This document shows, piece by piece, positions 6,210 through 7,350 of a stretch of 7,350 bases of DNA. The stretch's first letter is position 1. Each line of letters begins with the position of its first letter. The notes under the pieces were generated by a model. The model saw nothing but the letters and a program-made list of their open reading frames with translations, searched no databases and was not told the origin of the DNA. Source of the DNA: Sulfurimonas sp. (lineage in GTDB: Bacteria; Campylobacterota; Campylobacteria; Campylobacterales; Sulfurimonadaceae); contig JAFLJV010000209.1 of assembly GCA_022712845.1 (NCBI GenBank), forward strand, positions 1 to 7,350, read 5' to 3'. The position numbers and the translations under genes are program-made.

Positions 6210-7201
6210 AACATGGTGCAAATATATATAAATATGCTTCAAAACTAAAATGTGATAAAAATGAAATAGTAGACTTTTCATCAAATATCAACTTTTATCA
6301 TCCATCTATAAAACTAAAACCAACAAATAAAATGTTAGTAAAGTATGCAGACACTTCATACTCAAAACTTAAAAAAACTATTTGTAAAAAATATGATATT
6401 TTAAAATCACAAATAGCTCTTTATAATGGTGCAACATCAGCGATATATGAACTTTTAAAATATACAAAAGAAGATAAAGTTTATCTTTATGCACCTTTGT
6501 ATGGGGAGTATGAAAAAGCTTCAAAAGGGACAAATAAAAAAATCATTAAAATAAATCGCTTTAAAGATATCTATAAAAAACCAAAAAAAGACTCAATAGT
6601 GATTTTTGTAAATCCATCCACTCCCGACGCAAAATATTATAATTTAAAGAAACTGTTTAAACTTTGGAATAAACAAAACTGTACTATCATTTTAGATGAA
6701 TCATTTTTAGAGTTTCAGGATTTAAAATCTTTTAGAGATAAAATAATTTTAAATAAAAAGCTATATATAGTTCAATCTTTTTCTAAATTTAACTCTTGTG
6801 CTGGTATAAGAATTGGTGCTATATTTTCTCACTCTAAAAATATAAAAAAGCTCATAACTCCCATATGGAATCTATCATCATTTGATGTGGAGTTTTTAAA
6901 CTTGAGATTAAAAGATAAGAAGTTTATAAAAAAAAGTAAAAAGCTACATTATAAAAATAAATTAGAATTAAAAAAAATTCTAATAGATTCAAATAATATA
7001 CTCAAAGTTTATGAAAGTGACTCAAACTTTTTTCTTACAAAAGTTAAAAATAAACTTTTCAAGCAACTTTTAAAACAAAAAATTTTAGTTAGGACTTGTG
7101 GAAGTTTTGATTATTTAAGTGATAAATATTTACGCTTTGCTGTTAAAGATTCTATCTCTCATAAAAAACTTCAAAAAGCACTAAAAGCACTATCTATATG
7201 A
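6206..7201 (+). CDS. cobD: Threonine-phosphate decarboxylase CobD
   Basis: A cytoplasmic PLP enzyme of the histidinol-phosphate aminotransferase-like fold, 331 residues, about the usual CobD length. It makes (R)-1-amino-2-propanol O-2-phosphate from L-threonine O-phosphate, the linker between corrin ring and nucleotide loop. The HGAN opening (3-6) and DFSSNIN (23-29) match CobD's HGGN...DFSxNxN signature. Other marks are NGATSAIYEL (74-83), NPSTP (136-140), LDESF (163-167), the PLP lysine K194 in SFSK, R202 in GIRIG, and the phosphate-binding R310 in YLRFAVKD. After DFSSNIN it reads FYHP where the family usually has PLG. The start overlaps the kinase stop and the end overlaps the cbiB start, both by ATGA, so the three are translationally coupled. 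A serine-phosphate preference, as reported for the CobD homologue in norcobamide-forming Sulfurospirillum multivorans, cannot be excluded from sequence. Confidence 0.88.
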   Translation: MKHGANIYKYASKLKCDKNEIVDFSSNINFYHPSIKLKPTNKMLVKYADTSYSKLKKTICKKYDILKSQIALYNGATSAIYELLKYTKEDKVYLYAPLYGEYEKASKGTNKKIIKINRFKDIYKKPKKDSIVIFVNPSTPDAKYYNLKKLFKLWNKQNCTIILDESFLEFQDLKSFRDKIILNKKLYIVQSFSKFNSCAGIRIGAIFSHSKNIKKLITPIWNLSSFDVEFLNLRLKDKKFIKKSKKLHYKNKLELKKILIDSNNILKVYESDSNFFLTKVKNKLFKQLLKQKILVRTCGSFDYLSDKYLRFAVKDSISHKKLQKALKALSI

Positions 7202-7350
7202 GCAATATTTTTATAGCTTTTTTTGCTTATTTTATCGATAAATTTTTTGGAGAATTTACCTTTATAAAACATCCAGTAATCTACTTTGGTAACTTCATAG
7301 AAAATTTTGAAAAACACTTCTATAAAGATAGCATTTTAAGAGGTTTCTTT
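7198..7350 (+). CDS. cbiB: Adenosylcobinamide-phosphate synthase CbiB (partial, N-terminal 51 residues)
   Basis: ATG at 7198 overlaps the cobD stop (ATGA) and the frame is open for 51 codons to the window end. The short stretch shows the CbiB N-terminal signature: a hydrophobic helix carrying D14, then FFGE (16-19), KHPVIYFGNFIE (24-35) with the invariant HPV and a following Gly, and an E-x-x-F/Y segment before RG. CbiB is an inner-membrane enzyme that attaches aminopropanol phosphate to adenosylcobyric acid, the step right after CobD. It is called CobD in the Pseudomonas denitrificans naming scheme. Only the start is visible, but the motif order and context make the call firm. Confidence 0.87.
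   Translation, partial: MSNIFIAFFAYFIDKFFGEFTFIKHPVIYFGNFIENFEKHFYKDSILRGFF

Overview
The window comes from a low-GC bacterium that is most likely a member of the Campylobacterota, of a Sulfurimonas/Sulfurovum/Arcobacter type. This is an inference from three things: AT-rich codon use, a histidine kinase with the AHQWRQP H-box common in that phylum, and a small respiratory cytochrome cluster (DUF1924/SHP, DHC diheme cytochrome c, cytochrome b561). No rRNA, tRNA, mobile element or CRISPR array was seen.

Left part (1-1816, minus strand). A compact three-gene cytochrome operon reads leftward: an SHP-like DUF1924 monoheme cytochrome c, a DHC-family diheme cytochrome c, and a b561-type membrane cytochrome b that runs off the left edge. 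By family knowledge the b-type cytochrome would take electrons from the quinone pool, DHC would relay them, and SHP would act as a terminal oxygen- or small-ligand-binding heme protein. Upstream lies a promoter region with two identical 9-bp repeats 11 bp apart, which looks like a response-regulator operator. The DHC protein carries an odd Asp/Arg/Tyr-rich linker partly built from a 27-bp repeat.

Middle part (1817-5317, minus strand). An SGNH/GDSL hydrolase with a membrane anchor is followed by a membrane sensor histidine kinase with a periplasmic, probably Cache-type, sensor. Next comes a response regulator with REC, PAS and degenerate GGDEF regions and no DNA-binding domain. Kinase and regulator are 10 bases apart and probably work as a pair.

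Right part (5318-7350, plus strand). A divergent, more AT-rich operon has three genes joined by ATGA overlaps: an APH/homoserine-kinase-like small-molecule kinase, CobD (threonine-phosphate decarboxylase) and CbiB (adenosylcobinamide-phosphate synthase, truncated by the window end). Together they look like a complete module for the aminopropanol arm of cobamides: phosphorylate the amino acid, decarboxylate it, attach it to the corrin ring. The kinase is the most interesting candidate here because the known L-threonine kinase for this step (PduX) belongs to the unrelated GHMP fold.

The 97-bp divergent intergenic region (5318-5414) is dense. Two TATAAT boxes lie back to back so that each sits where the other's -35 should be. 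The hydrolase mRNA would be leaderless. The kinase gene has no Shine-Dalgarno of its own and starts one base after the stop of a six-codon ORF that has a good one.
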